From positions 29,299 to 93,298 of the forward strand of contig NZ_FMXN01000009.1 in NCBI RefSeq assembly GCF_900104245.1: a stretch of 64,000 nt of DNA, read 5' to 3'. Below, in pieces: positions 1 to 12,091 of this stretch (positions within the stretch are counted from its first letter, which is position 1; every line of letters begins with the position of its first letter). The stretch comes from Pseudidiomarina indica (lineage in GTDB: Bacteria > Pseudomonadota > Gammaproteobacteria > Enterobacterales > Alteromonadaceae). The notes under the pieces were generated by a model, which was not told where the DNA came from, did no database searches, and saw only the letters and a program-made list of their open reading frames with translations. The position numbers were made by a program, and so were the translations under genes.

Positions 1-1907
1 AATTGCCAACGTACGCTGGCATGCAATAACGTATGACGATCACTGCGTGCGTTATGGGAGTCAGAAAAGTAAAAACGATCTTTACTATCCACTTGCACCG
101 TTGCCTGCACGGTATCGCTGAGTTGCCAATGGATACCGGTATTCGCTTGATAACGAGGCGCATGAGCTTGATCTCGGCCTTCCATATCGAGGCCATCTTC
201 GGTCACAAACCCTTCAATCTCGCTATCGAGTAACCCAAGGTGACCAAACCACGCCAGTTGCGGGGTCCATTGCCACCGGATATCTGCCTCAAGGCCCCGC
301 GTTTTACCGGCCGCAGCATTCTCAATATAACCAATGAAGGTCTGCGCCCGGTTCACCCAGCTTTTGAGCTGCACATCATCACGGGTTTGAGTGAATAAGG
401 CGAGATTAAGGCCCAGGGTCTCATCCGCGTTGAGATACTTATAACCGACTTCCACACTGGTTAAATATTCTGGCGCAAAGCTCGCCCGCTGTAACAAGTA
501 ATCTTCCAGTTCAGGATTATCTTGGGCTTTCCCTAAGGCTTCTGCATTCACGCCACCAGTTTTATAGCCACGCGACCAGGTAAGATAGGCTAATTGACCA
601 TCTGCAGGAAAATAACTTAGGCTTAAACGGCCTCCTAACATGGTGTCGCGAGGCTGCACAGCAATGTTATTGCTATCCAAATAATCATTGCGATAACGCT
701 CTAAACGAATGCCTGAGGTGAGCTGCCACGCGGTCGCTAAATATTGGGTGAGTTCGCCATACAATGCTTGCCGTTGACTCTCGTAGTCACTGATAAACCA
801 ATCATCATTGCCGGTATCCCAATTCATAAACTGCCGACGTAACTGCTCATCACGTTGGAGCCCATACCACCCCACCACCCAGTCGGTCGTAACGCCAAAT
901 AAGTCCAGCGGACGATTGCTTAACCAACGTGCTTCAAGGCTGTGATCCGTGCGATCACGCCAGTACGCATCGCGCGACGAATATTCCCAACCTGGGGCAA
1001 TCCCCACATAAGTCCAATCCTCGTCAAAGTGGTAAAGGGTGTCCGCACTCAGCACACTGTAGCTGAACTCGGCCACATAGCTGTCGGCACCGCTGTAGGT
1101 GAGCGCAAAGCGTGCCGCTTTAATGGTGGCATCATCTTCGCCCGGCTCATCCGATAGCGTGTGGCGAGTATTGTCCAATGAAAATGCGTCATAGCCATTA
1201 TCTTGGCGGTATAAGTGAGCGGTGCTGCGTAACTGCCACGCTGACCCCAAGTCACTCCAAACATTCAGTCGCGCCGTCCGCTCATTCCGCGATTGTGTAT
1301 CATCGCGCTGCAAATAGGTGTTCTCGATAAAGCCATCATCGGCTTGCTGATAAATACTCAAGCGCACTCGGCCTAACGCTCCAGCGCGCCCACCCACTGC
1401 CAAACCACCTTCAACGCCCCCATAGTTGGCAACTCCCAACTGCCAGTGGCCATGAAACTCAGAATCCGGCAGAGTACTATCAAGGACCACCATGCCCGCC
1501 ATGCCATCGGCACCAAAGCGACCGCTTTGGGGGCCACGGTAGACCTCGACTTGGCTGATATCAAATAGCTGGGCGGCTTGACCTAAGCCACTGTAGTTAA
1601 TGCCATCCATCAGAATCCCGACGGATGGATTGATAGGGTCAACAAATTGACTGCGTTCTCCCACTCCCCGAATTTGGATAAATCGGGCCCGTGAGCTGCC
1701 GCTCGAAAAGTTCAAGTTGGGAATACGGTTGAGCACTTCTTCCATATGAGTGCCATGGCGCTCATCAATTGCATCGCGCGTCATCACCGAAACACTGGTG
1801 GGTGCTTCATTGACGTAAGTTGCGCGGTATTGGCCTTGAACAGTAATGCGTTCAACGGATTCTTCGGTAGCAAGCGATGCTAATACGAATAAAACAGGTG
1901 ATAACAT
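1..1907 (-). CDS. TonB-dependent outer-membrane receptor, 3' end outside window (probable thiamine/precursor uptake)
   Basis: The leftward reading frame opens at an ATG at 1905-1907 and stays open to the window edge, giving about 635 residues. A short hydrophobic signal segment (residues 1-14) is followed by a likely TonB box (ERITVQGQ) and a plug domain with FIQIRGVG and VEVYRGPQSGRFGADGMAG. A long beta-barrel rich in aromatic, strand-like segments follows, and the barrel end lies outside the window. Such receptors import scarce ligands using the TonB-ExbBD complex. A GAGG ribosome-binding site sits about 9 bases before the ATG. The TPP riboswitch directly upstream is the only clue to ligand: thiamine-regulated TonB receptors are known in Proteobacteria and Bacteroidetes, so thiamine or a pyrimidine/thiazole precursor is likely. 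The class assignment is firm; the substrate is inferred. Confidence 0.93.
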   Translation of the reverse strand, partial: MLSPVLFVLASLATEESVERITVQGQYRATYVNEAPTSVSVMTRDAIDERHGTHMEEVLNRIPNLNFSSGSSRARFIQIRGVGERSQFVDPINPSVGILMDGINYSGLGQAAQLFDISQVEVYRGPQSGRFGADGMAGMVVLDSTLPDSEFHGHWQLGVANYGGVEGGLAVGGRAGALGRVRLSIYQQADDGFIENTYLQRDDTQSRNERTARLNVWSDLGSAWQLRSTAHLYRQDNGYDAFSLDNTRHTLSDEPGEDDATIKAARFALTYSGADSYVAEFSYSVLSADTLYHFDEDWTYVGIAPGWEYSSRDAYWRDRTDHSLEARWLSNRPLDLFGVTTDWVVGWYGLQRDEQLRRQFMNWDTGNDDWFISDYESQRQALYGELTQYLATAWQLTSGIRLERYRNDYLDSNNIAVQPRDTMLGGRLSLSYFPADGQLAYLTWSRGYKTGGVNAEALGKAQDNPELEDYLLQRASFAPEYLTSVEVGYKYLNADETLGLNLALFTQTRDDVQLKSWVNRAQTFIGYIENAAAGKTRGLEADIRWQWTPQLAWFGHLGLLDSEIEGFVTEDGLDMEGRDQAHAPRYQANTGIHWQLSDTVQATVQVDSKDRFYFSDSHNARSDRHTLLHASVRWQ

Positions 1908-1975
1908 GGATTATTTCCTCACAGCAATTCAGAAACAATCCGGTCGGGCAGGTTTTTTTAATGGAGTATTGAAGC

Positions 1976-2078
1976 TACCATCCCTACGCCAGTATTAACC
2001 GGATCAGGTGCAAAGGGTTCACACAATGTGTATCTCAGCCAACAATTCAACGAATGAATTATCAGGCACCCCTTGGTA
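1976..2078 (-). promoter_or_regulatory. TPP (THI-box) riboswitch
   Basis: Read on the minus strand, the segment has the conserved TPP aptamer blocks in order: GGGGTGCC at the 5' side, GGCTGAGA, then ACCCTTTGCACCTGATCCGG, GTTAATACTGGCGTAGGGA and GGTAGC at the 3' side. It lies about 70 bases upstream of the TonB-dependent receptor start. TPP binding normally turns such genes off. I see no clean U-tract terminator between aptamer and start codon, so control of ribosome access is as likely as termination. Confidence 0.95.
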
Positions 2079-2091
2079 TTCGTGCTTAATC

Positions 2092-2100
2092 AGTATAACA
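2092..2100 (-). promoter_or_regulatory. Candidate extended -10 promoter for the riboswitch-receptor transcript
   Basis: On the minus strand, TGTTATACT contains TATACT preceded by TGn, an extended -10 element, about 15 bases before the first conserved TPP aptamer base. No good -35 box is visible, which is usual for extended -10 promoters. It lies just after the fre stop codon, so the receptor could be transcribed independently of ubiD-fre. Confidence 0.45.
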
Positions 2101-2107
2101 AAGCTAA

Positions 2108-2806
2108 TTAGATAAATGCTAGTGCATCGCCGTAAAGCTGGTCGCTCGGCAATCCGCGCGTTTGAAATGCATCCCGAATGACGCGCACCATTTCAAAACG
2201 GCCAGCGACATAAATATCAGCTTTATCGAGTGCTTCCTGCTCTGCCATCACCGCCTCATGAACCAGCCCTTGAGCGCCATCCCATACTGCTGGAACCTGC
2301 TCTACCACAGGTCGATAATGGAATCGTTCTTGCGTGGCTGCCAACTCGCGCAATTGCTCATCCAAATAGAGGTCTTGTGGCTGCCGTGCCCCCCAGTACA
2401 AGGTCACCGGGCGCATTGATGAGCTCCGCAAATGGGCCTGTAAAATTGACCAGGTATAGGAAAACCCTGTGCCCCCAGCAATCAGTATAAGTGGGCGCTC
2501 ACTATCATCACGCAGCCATGCACTCCCGAGTGGCGCTTCAATTGTAACAGTGCCCTCTTCGCGCATTTTCGTGATGACTTCCATGGCATAAGGGTTCTCA
2601 GCTGTCGCTCCAATATGCAACTCGAGGGTTGTTGTGCGTGATGGGCATGAAGCGATCGAGAATGCTCGTTTGTCCTGCTCCCCCATCACCACTTGAATAT
2701 ATTGACCAGCCAAGAATTCGATTGGCTCTGGCAAGGTTAACACGACTCGGTAAACCGCTGCCGTTAATGCTTCGAGGGTCGTCACCTGACACACGAATTG
2801 TTTCAT
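2108..2806 (-). CDS. fre: NAD(P)H-flavin reductase Fre
   Basis: This 232-residue cytosolic flavin reductase reduces free FMN, FAD or riboflavin with NAD(P)H. An FAD/flavin-binding barrel carries GQYIQVVMGEQDKRAFSIAS (residues about 39-58), followed by a nucleotide-binding domain with LILIAGGTGFSYTWSIL and an AGRFEM segment. The C-terminus ...GDALAFI matches the family ending. Full length fits E. coli Fre (233). Start: GTG at 2809 and ATG at 2806 are adjacent; AAGGAAG lies 7 or 10 bases upstream, and I list the ATG. It follows ubiD by 15 bases, the same pair as in enterics, and could supply reduced FMN for prenyl-FMN cofactor synthesis (by UbiX, not in this window). Confidence 0.93.
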   Translation of the reverse strand: MKQFVCQVTTLEALTAAVYRVVLTLPEPIEFLAGQYIQVVMGEQDKRAFSIASCPSRTTTLELHIGATAENPYAMEVITKMREEGTVTIEAPLGSAWLRDDSERPLILIAGGTGFSYTWSILQAHLRSSSMRPVTLYWGARQPQDLYLDEQLRELAATQERFHYRPVVEQVPAVWDGAQGLVHEAVMAEQEALDKADIYVAGRFEMVRVIRDAFQTRGLPSDQLYGDALAFI

Positions 2807-2821
2807 CACTGCACTACTTCC

Positions 2822-4288
2822 TTAAATAATATCAAGTTCGTCCCACAAGGCATCGATACGTTGCTTGACTGCTTCATCCATCACAATGGGAACACCCCAT
2901 TCACGATCGGTTTCGCCGGGCCATTTATTGGTGGCATCCATTCCCATTTTGGAGCCGAGCCCCGATACAGGTGAGGCAAAATCCAAATAATCGATGGGGG
3001 TATTTTCAATCAATACTGTGTCCCGAGCAGGGTCCATCCGCGTGGTCATCGCCCAAATCACATCTTTCCAGTCCCGCGCGTTCACGTCGTCATCGCACAC
3101 AATCACAAATTTGGTGTACATGAATTGACGCAGGAAGCTCCACACGCCCATCATCACGCGCTTCGCATGGCCGGCATATTGCTTTTTGATGGTCACCACA
3201 GCAACGCGATAAGAGCACCCTTCTGGCGGCAGATAAAAATCAGTAATTTCTGGAAACTGCTTCTGCAATAACGGCACAAATACTTCATTCAGCGCCACGC
3301 CAAGCACCGCAGGCTCATCCGGCGGACGTCCGGTATATGTGCTGTGATAGATTGGCTGACGGCGCATGGTCACGTGGGTAACGGTGAATACGGGGAACTC
3401 GTCCACTTCGTTATAGTAACCCGTGTGATCGCCATAAGGGCCTTCTGGCGCCAGTTCATCCGGTGCAATGTAGCCTTCCAACACGATTTCAGCGTAAGCG
3501 GGAACCTGCAAATCATTACTGATGCAGGAAACAACTTCCGTTCGCCCGCCGCGCAATAAACCGGCAAAGGCATATTCTGACAAGGTATCCGGCACTGGGG
3601 TTACAGCCCCTAAAATAGTGGCTGGATCGGCACCTAAGGCAACCGAAACAGGGAAATTTTGGCCAGGATTTTGCCGTTTCCACTCATGGAAATCGAGCGC
3701 ACCACCACGATGGGACAGCCAGCGCATAATTAATTTATTGGGGCCCAGCAATTGCTGCCGATAAATCCCTAGGTTCTGCCGCTCTTTGTGAGGGCCGCGG
3801 GTGATGGTTAAGCCCCAAGTGACCAGTGGCGCCACGTCACCCGGCCAGCAATGCTGAATCGGAAGTTTGGTTAAATCAACCTCATCCCCGGTAAAAACAA
3901 CTTCTTGGCAAGGGGCCTTTTTCAACACTTTGGGCGCCATGCTCAGCACTTTTTTATAGAGCGGGAGCATTTGTAAAGCATCACGAAACCCTTTCGGCGG
4001 CTCTGGCTCTTTCAAAAATGCCAGCAGCTTCCCGACATCGCGTAGCGCATGAACCGATTCCTGTCCCATGCCTAAAGCGACCCGCTCGGGCGTTCCAAAA
4101 AGGTTAGCTAATACGGGAATATCGTGACCTTTGACGTTTTCAAACAACAACGCCGGCCCGTTCGCTTTTAGCGTGCGGTCGGCGATTTCGGTCATTTCAA
4201 GGTAGGGATCGATTTCTTGTTGGATGCGTTTTAACTCGCCACGGGCTTCTAGCTGGGCGATGAAATCGCGCAAATCTTGATATTTCAC
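2822..4288 (-). CDS. ubiD: 3-octaprenyl-4-hydroxybenzoate decarboxylase UbiD
   Basis: UbiD decarboxylates polyprenyl-hydroxybenzoate in ubiquinone synthesis using prenylated FMN. The 488 residues match the family throughout: KYQDLRDFI at the N-terminus, [23 protein letters not shown] segment (here [19 protein letters not shown]), [31 protein letters not shown] with the metal/flavin-site glutamate, and [19 protein letters not shown] near the end. I start at GTG 4286-4288 (VKYQDLRDF), because homologs begin with MKYxDLRDF; the upstream ATG at 4363 would add residues unlike any UbiD and overlap the hairpin after rho. Co-transcribed with fre downstream. Confidence 0.95.
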   Translation of the reverse strand: MKYQDLRDFIAQLEARGELKRIQQEIDPYLEMTEIADRTLKANGPALLFENVKGHDIPVLANLFGTPERVALGMGQESVHALRDVGKLLAFLKEPEPPKGFRDALQMLPLYKKVLSMAPKVLKKAPCQEVVFTGDEVDLTKLPIQHCWPGDVAPLVTWGLTITRGPHKERQNLGIYRQQLLGPNKLIMRWLSHRGGALDFHEWKRQNPGQNFPVSVALGADPATILGAVTPVPDTLSEYAFAGLLRGGRTEVVSCISNDLQVPAYAEIVLEGYIAPDELAPEGPYGDHTGYYNEVDEFPVFTVTHVTMRRQPIYHSTYTGRPPDEPAVLGVALNEVFVPLLQKQFPEITDFYLPPEGCSYRVAVVTIKKQYAGHAKRVMMGVWSFLRQFMYTKFVIVCDDDVNARDWKDVIWAMTTRMDPARDTVLIENTPIDYLDFASPVSGLGSKMGMDATNKWPGETDREWGVPIVMDEAVKQRIDALWDELDII

Positions 4289-4316
4289 TGAAATTCTCGC
4301 TCTATGACTCACCCGA

Positions 4317-4356
4317 GCTGTTTGAGGGCAGCACCTTATGCTGACTCTCAAACAGC
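4317..4356 (-). terminator. Nested inverted repeat between rho and ubiD
   Basis: A perfect 10-base stem (GCTGTTTGAG at 4317-4326 with CTCAAACAGC at 4347-4356) encloses a second 5-base stem (CAGCA/TGCTG). It begins 10 bases past the rho stop. There is no U-run on either strand, so it is not a standard intrinsic terminator. It may stabilise the rho mRNA end or act in rho-ubiD readthrough control. Confidence 0.5.
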
Positions 4357-4366
4357 GTGCCACTGA

Positions 4367-5632
4367 TTAGCTCTTTTGGCGTTTCATCGCTTCAAAGAAC
4401 TCATCGTTGGTTTTGGTCATTTGTAGTTTATCAATCAGGAATTCCATCGCTTCTGTTTCGCCCATTGGATGAACAATTTTGCGCAGAATCCACATTTTCT
4501 GTAGCTCATCCTGAGTGGTCAACAGCTCTTCGCGACGCGTTCCTGAACGATTATAGTCAATGGCAGGGAACACGCGTTTTTCAGCAATCTTCCGGTTCAG
4601 GTGTAATTCCATGTTACCGGTTCCTTTAAACTCTTCGTAGATGACTTCATCCATTTTCGAGCCGGTATCAATCAATGCGGTGGCGATAATGGTTAAACTG
4701 CCGCCTTCTTCCACATTTCGAGCCGCCCCAAAGAAGCGCTTTGGTTTATGCAAGGCGTTCGCATCCACACCCCCGGTCAATACTTTACCGGAGCTTGGAA
4801 TCACGGTGTTATAAGCCCGTGCTAAACGCGTGATTGAGTCGAGCAAAATCACCACATCTTTTTTATGTTCGACTAAGCGCTTGGCTTTTTCGATCACCAT
4901 TTCGGCAACTTGGACGTGACGGCTTGCAGGTTCATCAAAGGTTGATGCAACCACTTCACCTTTAACCAAGCGTTGCATCTCGGTTACTTCTTCTGGCCGC
5001 TCATCAATTAATAGCACCATCAGCACACATTCTGGATGGTTGGCGGCAATGGACTGGGCAATGTTCTGCAACAGTAAGGTTTTACCTGCCTTAGGGGGCG
5101 CCACAATCAAGCCTCGCTGCCCTTTTCCAATCGGTGATGCCAAGTCAAGCACACGAGCTGTAATGTCTTCTGTCGAGCCATTACCGCGCTCCATGCGCAT
5201 ACGTTCATCAGCGTGAATCGGGGTGAGGTTTTCGAAGAGGATTTTATTGCGTGAGTTTTCAGGTTTATCGTAGTTAACTTCGCGGATTTTTAGCAGGGCA
5301 AAATAACGTTCGCCTTCTTTAGGGGGGCGAATTTTGCCAGATACCGTATCCCCGGTACGCAAGTTAAAACGACGTATTTGACTGGGTGATACGTAAATAT
5401 CATCAGGACCAGCTAGGTAAGACGAGTCAGCAGACCGCAAGAAGCCGAAGCCATCTTGTAAAATCTCGAGCACGCCATCGCCGTAAATATCTTCGCCACT
5501 TTTCGCGTGAGCTTTTAAAATAGCGAAAATAATATCTTGTTTACGCATCCGCGCCATGGACTCAAGGCCCATCTTATCTGCAAGCTGAACAAGCTCGTTG
5601 ACTGGTGTATTTTTTAATTCTGTTAGATTCAT
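4367..5632 (-). CDS. rho: Transcription termination factor Rho
   Basis: Rho is a hexameric RNA-dependent ATPase that releases RNA polymerase at Rho-dependent terminators. The 421 residues contain the N-terminal helix bundle ([30 protein letters not shown]), the primary RNA-binding OB fold ([36 protein letters not shown]), Walker A APPKAGKT, Walker B VVILLDS, the Q-loop and the R-loop region. Length and sequence are close to E. coli Rho (419). The start agrees with homologs although no Shine-Dalgarno sequence is visible: the ATG is preceded by a run of six C. It appears monocistronic, with trxA upstream in the same direction beyond a terminator-like hairpin. Confidence 0.98.
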   Translation of the reverse strand: MNLTELKNTPVNELVQLADKMGLESMARMRKQDIIFAILKAHAKSGEDIYGDGVLEILQDGFGFLRSADSSYLAGPDDIYVSPSQIRRFNLRTGDTVSGKIRPPKEGERYFALLKIREVNYDKPENSRNKILFENLTPIHADERMRMERGNGSTEDITARVLDLASPIGKGQRGLIVAPPKAGKTLLLQNIAQSIAANHPECVLMVLLIDERPEEVTEMQRLVKGEVVASTFDEPASRHVQVAEMVIEKAKRLVEHKKDVVILLDSITRLARAYNTVIPSSGKVLTGGVDANALHKPKRFFGAARNVEEGGSLTIIATALIDTGSKMDEVIYEEFKGTGNMELHLNRKIAEKRVFPAIDYNRSGTRREELLTTQDELQKMWILRKIVHPMGETEAMEFLIDKLQMTKTNDEFFEAMKRQKS

Positions 5633-5812
5633 AGGGGGGTTATGACTTTTTTGGCCAATGGAAATAGTTACAATAATTCGTTTAAAATCAGTCGGATTGA
5701 CTACATGGTTACCGGAAGGCTGGTATCCTGAAGAAAAGTTACGCTAAGAAAAGTAACACTTTAAACGAAAAACGTCCAGTTTTTCAGCATAAATTCTGTG
5801 AAAGCTTAGCAA
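5633..5812 (-). promoter_or_regulatory. rho leader region with 12-base direct repeat
   Basis: This is the 5' region of rho between its start and the trxA terminator. It holds an imperfect direct repeat (AAGAAAAGTTAC at 5731-5742 and AAGAAAAGTAAC at 5746-5757, plus-strand sense, one mismatch), whose ends also form a GTTAC/GTAAC inverted repeat. Six Cs precede the ATG. Rho genes are commonly autoregulated by termination in the leader, so this region is the likely site, but no element here is proven. No convincing sigma-70 promoter was found by eye. Confidence 0.35.
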
Positions 5813-5841
5813 AGGTTGCTGAAGATCAGCTTCAACAACCT
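5813..5841 (-). terminator. Probable intrinsic terminator of trxA
   Basis: On the minus strand, AGGTTGTTGAAG, a 5-base loop, then CTTCAGCAACCT form a 12-base stem with one mismatch (G-T pair in RNA), starting about 18 bases after the trxA stop. It is followed by TTGCTAAGC, only a weak T-tract. Confidence 0.6.
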
Positions 5842-5859
5842 GCTAATTCATCGAGGCGC

Positions 5860-6186
5860 TTAGAGATATTGATCAATAAACTCAGCTAACTGAGTTTTTG
5901 ATAATGCACCTACTTTGGTTCCCACTAATTCACCGTTTTTGAACATTAACAGCGTTGGAATGCCACGAATGTTGTACTTAGGTGGTGTTTGATTGTTGTG
6001 GTCGACGTTCAGTTTACCGACAGTAAGACGATCCCCATATTCGTTGGCAATGTCGTCCAAGATGGGGGCAATCATTTTACATGGCCCACACCATTCGGCC
6101 CAAAAATCTACCAACACTGGTTTCTCTGAATTGAGAACATCGCTCTCAAAACTTTCATCAGTTAGCTGAACAATTTTGTCACTCAT
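5860..6186 (-). CDS. trxA: Thioredoxin TrxA
   Basis: A 108-residue cytosolic thioredoxin, the standard size. It reduces disulfides in ribonucleotide reductase, PAPS reductase, peroxiredoxins and others, and is recharged by thioredoxin reductase. The active site [10 protein letters not shown], the buried Asp (VLVDFWA) and the cis-Pro motif (RGIPTLLMF) are all present. It is divergent from rhlB and upstream of rho, the same arrangement as in E. coli and many gammaproteobacteria. Confidence 0.98.
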   Translation of the reverse strand: MSDKIVQLTDESFESDVLNSEKPVLVDFWAEWCGPCKMIAPILDDIANEYGDRLTVGKLNVDHNNQTPPKYNIRGIPTLLMFKNGELVGTKVGALSKTQLAEFIDQYL

Positions 6187-6274
6187 GATAATCTCCGCTG
6201 CTGAATACGCGTGAAATAATAAAACCCTATTATTTCTGTTTTTGAATGTTAGCGCAAACTGATATGCTTACGCC

Positions 6275-7543
6275 ATGAGTAAAACACACTTAACAGAGAC
6301 ACGCTTCGCCGATCTCGACCTGCACCCGCAGGTATTGTCCGCACTGGAAAGTGCTGGATTTGAATATTGTACACCGATTCAAGCATTGAGCTTACCGATT
6401 GCGTTAATCGGAAAAGACGTTGCTGGACAAGCACAAACAGGCACCGGCAAAACTTTGGCGTTTTTAGTCGCTACGTTTACCACCTTGTTGAATCGTCCGC
6501 GAACCGGTGAACAACGTTACCCTCGGGCCATTATTATGGCGCCGACGCGTGAGCTTGCGATTCAAATTGCTCACGACGCTGAACCCTTAGCGAAACACTG
6601 TGACATGCGTCTTGGTATTGTTTATGGGGGCGAAGGGTACGATTCCCAACGGCAACAACTGGAACAAGGGGTCGATATTTTAATTGGCACCACGGGCCGC
6701 TTGATTGACTATTATAAGCAAGGCATTTATCAACTCGATAAAATCCAAACCGTGGTACTTGATGAAGCGGATCGCATGTTTGACTTAGGCTTTATCAAAG
6801 ATATCCGCTATATGTTCCACAAAATGCCGCCTCCCGGTGAACGGCAAAGTTTATTGTTCTCAGCAACCTTGTCACAACGCGTGCAGGAATTAGCATACGA
6901 ACACATGAATTCCCCCACCAAAGTGGAAGTCGAACCGCTGCAAAAAACTGGGGAACGTATTTCTGAAGAACTCTTTTATCCTTCCAAGCAGGATAAAATG
7001 AAGTTATTGCTGACTCTTATTGAAGAAGACTGGCCTGATAAAGCGATTATTTTTGCCAACACCAAACATACCTGTGAAAAAGTCTTTCAATGGTTAGAAG
7101 CAGATAATCACCGCGCTGGTTTGTTGACCGGTGATGTTCCGCAGCGCAAGCGCTTGAAAATTCTCGAGCAATTCACTAACGGTGAGCTCGATTTTCTGGT
7201 CGCGACCGATGTGGCCGCCCGAGGGCTTCATATTCCAGAAGTCAGTCACGTGTATAACTATGACCTGCCGGATGATTTTGAAGATTACGTTCACCGCATT
7301 GGTCGAACCGGTCGTGCCGGCGCCAGTGGTAAAGCCATTAACTTGGCCTGCGAAGAATATGTCTATAATTTACCGGCAATTGAAGAATACATAGGACATA
7401 GCATTCCAGTCACCAAATATGATCCAACGGCATTGTTGAGTGACCTCAAAGCGCCCGCGTATCAACGACGTTCTCGCGGGGGGCGGCGGGGTAATAACAC
7501 CCCAGCAGCGCGCCGTGGTGGTCAGCGAAAACCAACGAGGTAA
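6275..7543 (+). CDS. rhlB: ATP-dependent RNA helicase RhlB
   Basis: A DEAD-box helicase of 422 residues that unwinds structured RNA for the RNase E degradosome. The N-terminus ([20 protein letters not shown]) and Q motif match RhlB; it has Walker [13 protein letters not shown] at [15 protein letters not shown] (FSATLS), and helicase C motifs [11 protein letters not shown] and [10 protein letters not shown]. The C-terminal tail is basic ([20 protein letters not shown]), the usual RNA-binding extension. Location beside trxA/rho and before a Ppx/GppA gene matches the rhlB locus. No Shine-Dalgarno sequence is visible before the ATG; a -10-like TATGCT at 6263-6268 would place the RNA start at or next to the ATG. 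Confidence 0.95.
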   Translation: MSKTHLTETRFADLDLHPQVLSALESAGFEYCTPIQALSLPIALIGKDVAGQAQTGTGKTLAFLVATFTTLLNRPRTGEQRYPRAIIMAPTRELAIQIAHDAEPLAKHCDMRLGIVYGGEGYDSQRQQLEQGVDILIGTTGRLIDYYKQGIYQLDKIQTVVLDEADRMFDLGFIKDIRYMFHKMPPPGERQSLLFSATLSQRVQELAYEHMNSPTKVEVEPLQKTGERISEELFYPSKQDKMKLLLTLIEEDWPDKAIIFANTKHTCEKVFQWLEADNHRAGLLTGDVPQRKRLKILEQFTNGELDFLVATDVAARGLHIPEVSHVYNYDLPDDFEDYVHRIGRTGRAGASGKAINLACEEYVYNLPAIEEYIGHSIPVTKYDPTALLSDLKAPAYQRRSRGGRRGNNTPAARRGGQRKPTR

Positions 7544-7548
7544 TCCTT

Positions 7549-8469
7549 ATGACCCAAGACACACGCTTCGCCGCCATTGATATAGGTTCCAATAGTTTCC
7601 ATTTAATTATTGCAACGGTGACGCGTGACGGGCACTACCGTGTCTTGGGTCGCTATCGGCAAAAAGTACGCCTCGCCGATGGATTTGATCAACAATTCGT
7701 CGTGAGTGATACCGCCCTTCAGCGAGGTCGTGAGTGCCTCACCAGCTTTGCTCGATTGCTGCAAGATATTCCTTCCCACCGCATCCGCTGTGTGGCCACT
7801 GCAACCCTACGTAAAGCAGCCAATAAGAATGAACTGCTACGTGTGTTTGAAGAAGCCTTGCAGCACCCCATTGAAATTATTTCGGGTGAAGATGAAGCTC
7901 GGCTCATTTATCAAGGCGCCACACAGCATCTGCAACATACAAAACAGCCTGTGCTCGTGCTTGATATTGGCGGTGCCAGTACTGAAATTATCCTAGGAAA
8001 AGGCCCCACACCCGAACATCTTGTCAGTTTAGATATGGGCTGCGTCACCTGGCAAACACGTTATTTTGGTGACCAAATCATTCGGCCCGAAGCCTGTCAG
8101 CAAGCGATTGACGCCGCCTTGGCTGAGCTCAAACCTCATGCAGCGCCCTTTATTCAAACGTCCACACAGCGCGTTTGTGGCACCTCGGGTATTTTCCGAA
8201 CCCTGTACGACATGCGCAGCCGCGATCCGGATCAACCGATGACTCGGTCTTGGTTGCATGACGTATTGCAAGCGACCTGTCGTTTAGGCCATATCGACGA
8301 ATTGAATAAGTTGGGGATTCGGCGTGACCGACAAGCGGTCTTTATGGGGGGCTTGTGTATTTTGCTGGCGTTAGTCGAAGGTCTGGAAATTCCAGAAATT
8401 GAGATTTCCGCAGGGGCGTTGCGAGAGGGCTTGCTCGCTACCGTGCTCGCCCAATCGCAATCTGCTTAA
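7549..8469 (+). CDS. Ppx/GppA-family phosphatase, short form
   Basis: Five bases after rhlB with a GAGG ribosome-binding site. The protein has the actin-like ASKHA fold of exopolyphosphatase / pppGpp phosphohydrolase: FAAIDIGSNSFHLII (phosphate loop 1, residues 7-21), SGEDEARLIYQGA (catalytic region), VLDIGGASTEIILG (loop 2) and a C-terminal GALREGLL. At 306 residues it is only the catalytic core; E. coli GppA and Ppx are about 500 residues with a C-terminal HD-like and helical domain. The rhlB-gppA order suggests descent from gppA. Activity on polyphosphate or pppGpp is likely; which is preferred cannot be told from sequence. Confidence 0.9.
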   Translation: MTQDTRFAAIDIGSNSFHLIIATVTRDGHYRVLGRYRQKVRLADGFDQQFVVSDTALQRGRECLTSFARLLQDIPSHRIRCVATATLRKAANKNELLRVFEEALQHPIEIISGEDEARLIYQGATQHLQHTKQPVLVLDIGGASTEIILGKGPTPEHLVSLDMGCVTWQTRYFGDQIIRPEACQQAIDAALAELKPHAAPFIQTSTQRVCGTSGIFRTLYDMRSRDPDQPMTRSWLHDVLQATCRLGHIDELNKLGIRRDRQAVFMGGLCILLALVEGLEIPEIEISAGALREGLLATVLAQSQSA

Positions 8470-8491
8470 CCTAGTTAACTAACGGCCGCGA

Positions 8492-11304
<2,813 letters not shown>

Positions 11305-11311
11305 AACGCCT

Positions 11312-12091
11312 CTATAACGAGAAAAACTCCAAACTATTCTGCCATGTTGTGGCAGCAACCTCTGCCACCGTTTGCTGTCGTAGTTGGGCTAAAACAGTAC
11401 CCACCGCTGGCAAAAAACACGGCTCATTGAAGGCTGGACGTGGGCGCACAGTACGCGGAGTGAGATAAGGGGCATCCGTTTCTACGAGCAACCGATTGTC
11501 TGGAATATCAATCACTGCTTGCTGTAACGCTTGTCCGCGGCGTTCATCACACACCCAACCGGTAATACCTATATAACAACCAAGTTCGAGGTAACGTGCA
11601 AGCTCTTTTTTTCCACCGGTAAAACAGTGAGTCAGCATTTTAGGAATCGAAGCGCGGTGTCGTTCGAGTAATTCACACTGTGCTTGATGAGCATCTCGCT
11701 CATGTAGATAGACAGGAAGTTGCAGTGTTGCAGCTAACTTGAGCTGTGCTTCAAACACCGCCAATTGAACCTCTGGAGGCGAATAGTTACGATTAAAGTC
11801 CAACCCACATTCGCCAATGGCAACCACGCTGGGATGAGCAGCGAGCTGCTGCAGTTGTTCAATAAAATCAGCTGGCGCTGCCGCAGCATCATGAGGATGA
11901 ATGCCAACCGTGGCCACCAATTGCTCGGGAAATTGCTCGCACAAAGCAAGGGCTTGTGCACTTTCAGCAAGGTTGGTGCCAATCACCAGCAGTCGCTCAA
12001 CGCCAACTGCTTGAGCGCGCTGTAAAACTCCCGCAACATCGTGCGAGAGCCTCGAGTTGGTTAAATTGACACCACCATCAAACCAGCGCAT
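11312..12091 (-). CDS. tatD: TatD-family metal-dependent DNase
   Basis: A 259-residue TIM-barrel hydrolase. Members are Mg-dependent 3'-5' exonucleases; despite the name they are not needed for twin-arginine export. The start MRWFDGGVNLTN and GTNLAESAQAL resemble E. coli TatD; metal ligands appear in VGIHPHDA, IGECGLDFNRNY, PVYLHERDA, MLTHCFTGG and LLVETDAPYLTPR. Note that the usual D-x-H-x-H at the N-terminus is FDGGVN here, as in true TatD. Its ATG overlaps the stop of the upstream gene (TAATG), which suggests translational coupling. Confidence 0.93.
   Translation of the reverse strand: MRWFDGGVNLTNSRLSHDVAGVLQRAQAVGVERLLVIGTNLAESAQALALCEQFPEQLVATVGIHPHDAAAAPADFIEQLQQLAAHPSVVAIGECGLDFNRNYSPPEVQLAVFEAQLKLAATLQLPVYLHERDAHQAQCELLERHRASIPKMLTHCFTGGKKELARYLELGCYIGITGWVCDERRGQALQQAVIDIPDNRLLVETDAPYLTPRTVRPRPAFNEPCFLPAVGTVLAQLRQQTVAEVAATTWQNSLEFFSL

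Noticed and set aside
2822..4363. Longer ubiD start at 4363
   Set aside because: Extra residues overlap the hairpin after rho and do not match UbiD proteins.
5761..5790. 9-codon leader peptide (MLKNWTFFV) upstream of rho
   Set aside because: Too short, no ribosome site, and it does not resemble the known rho leader peptide.
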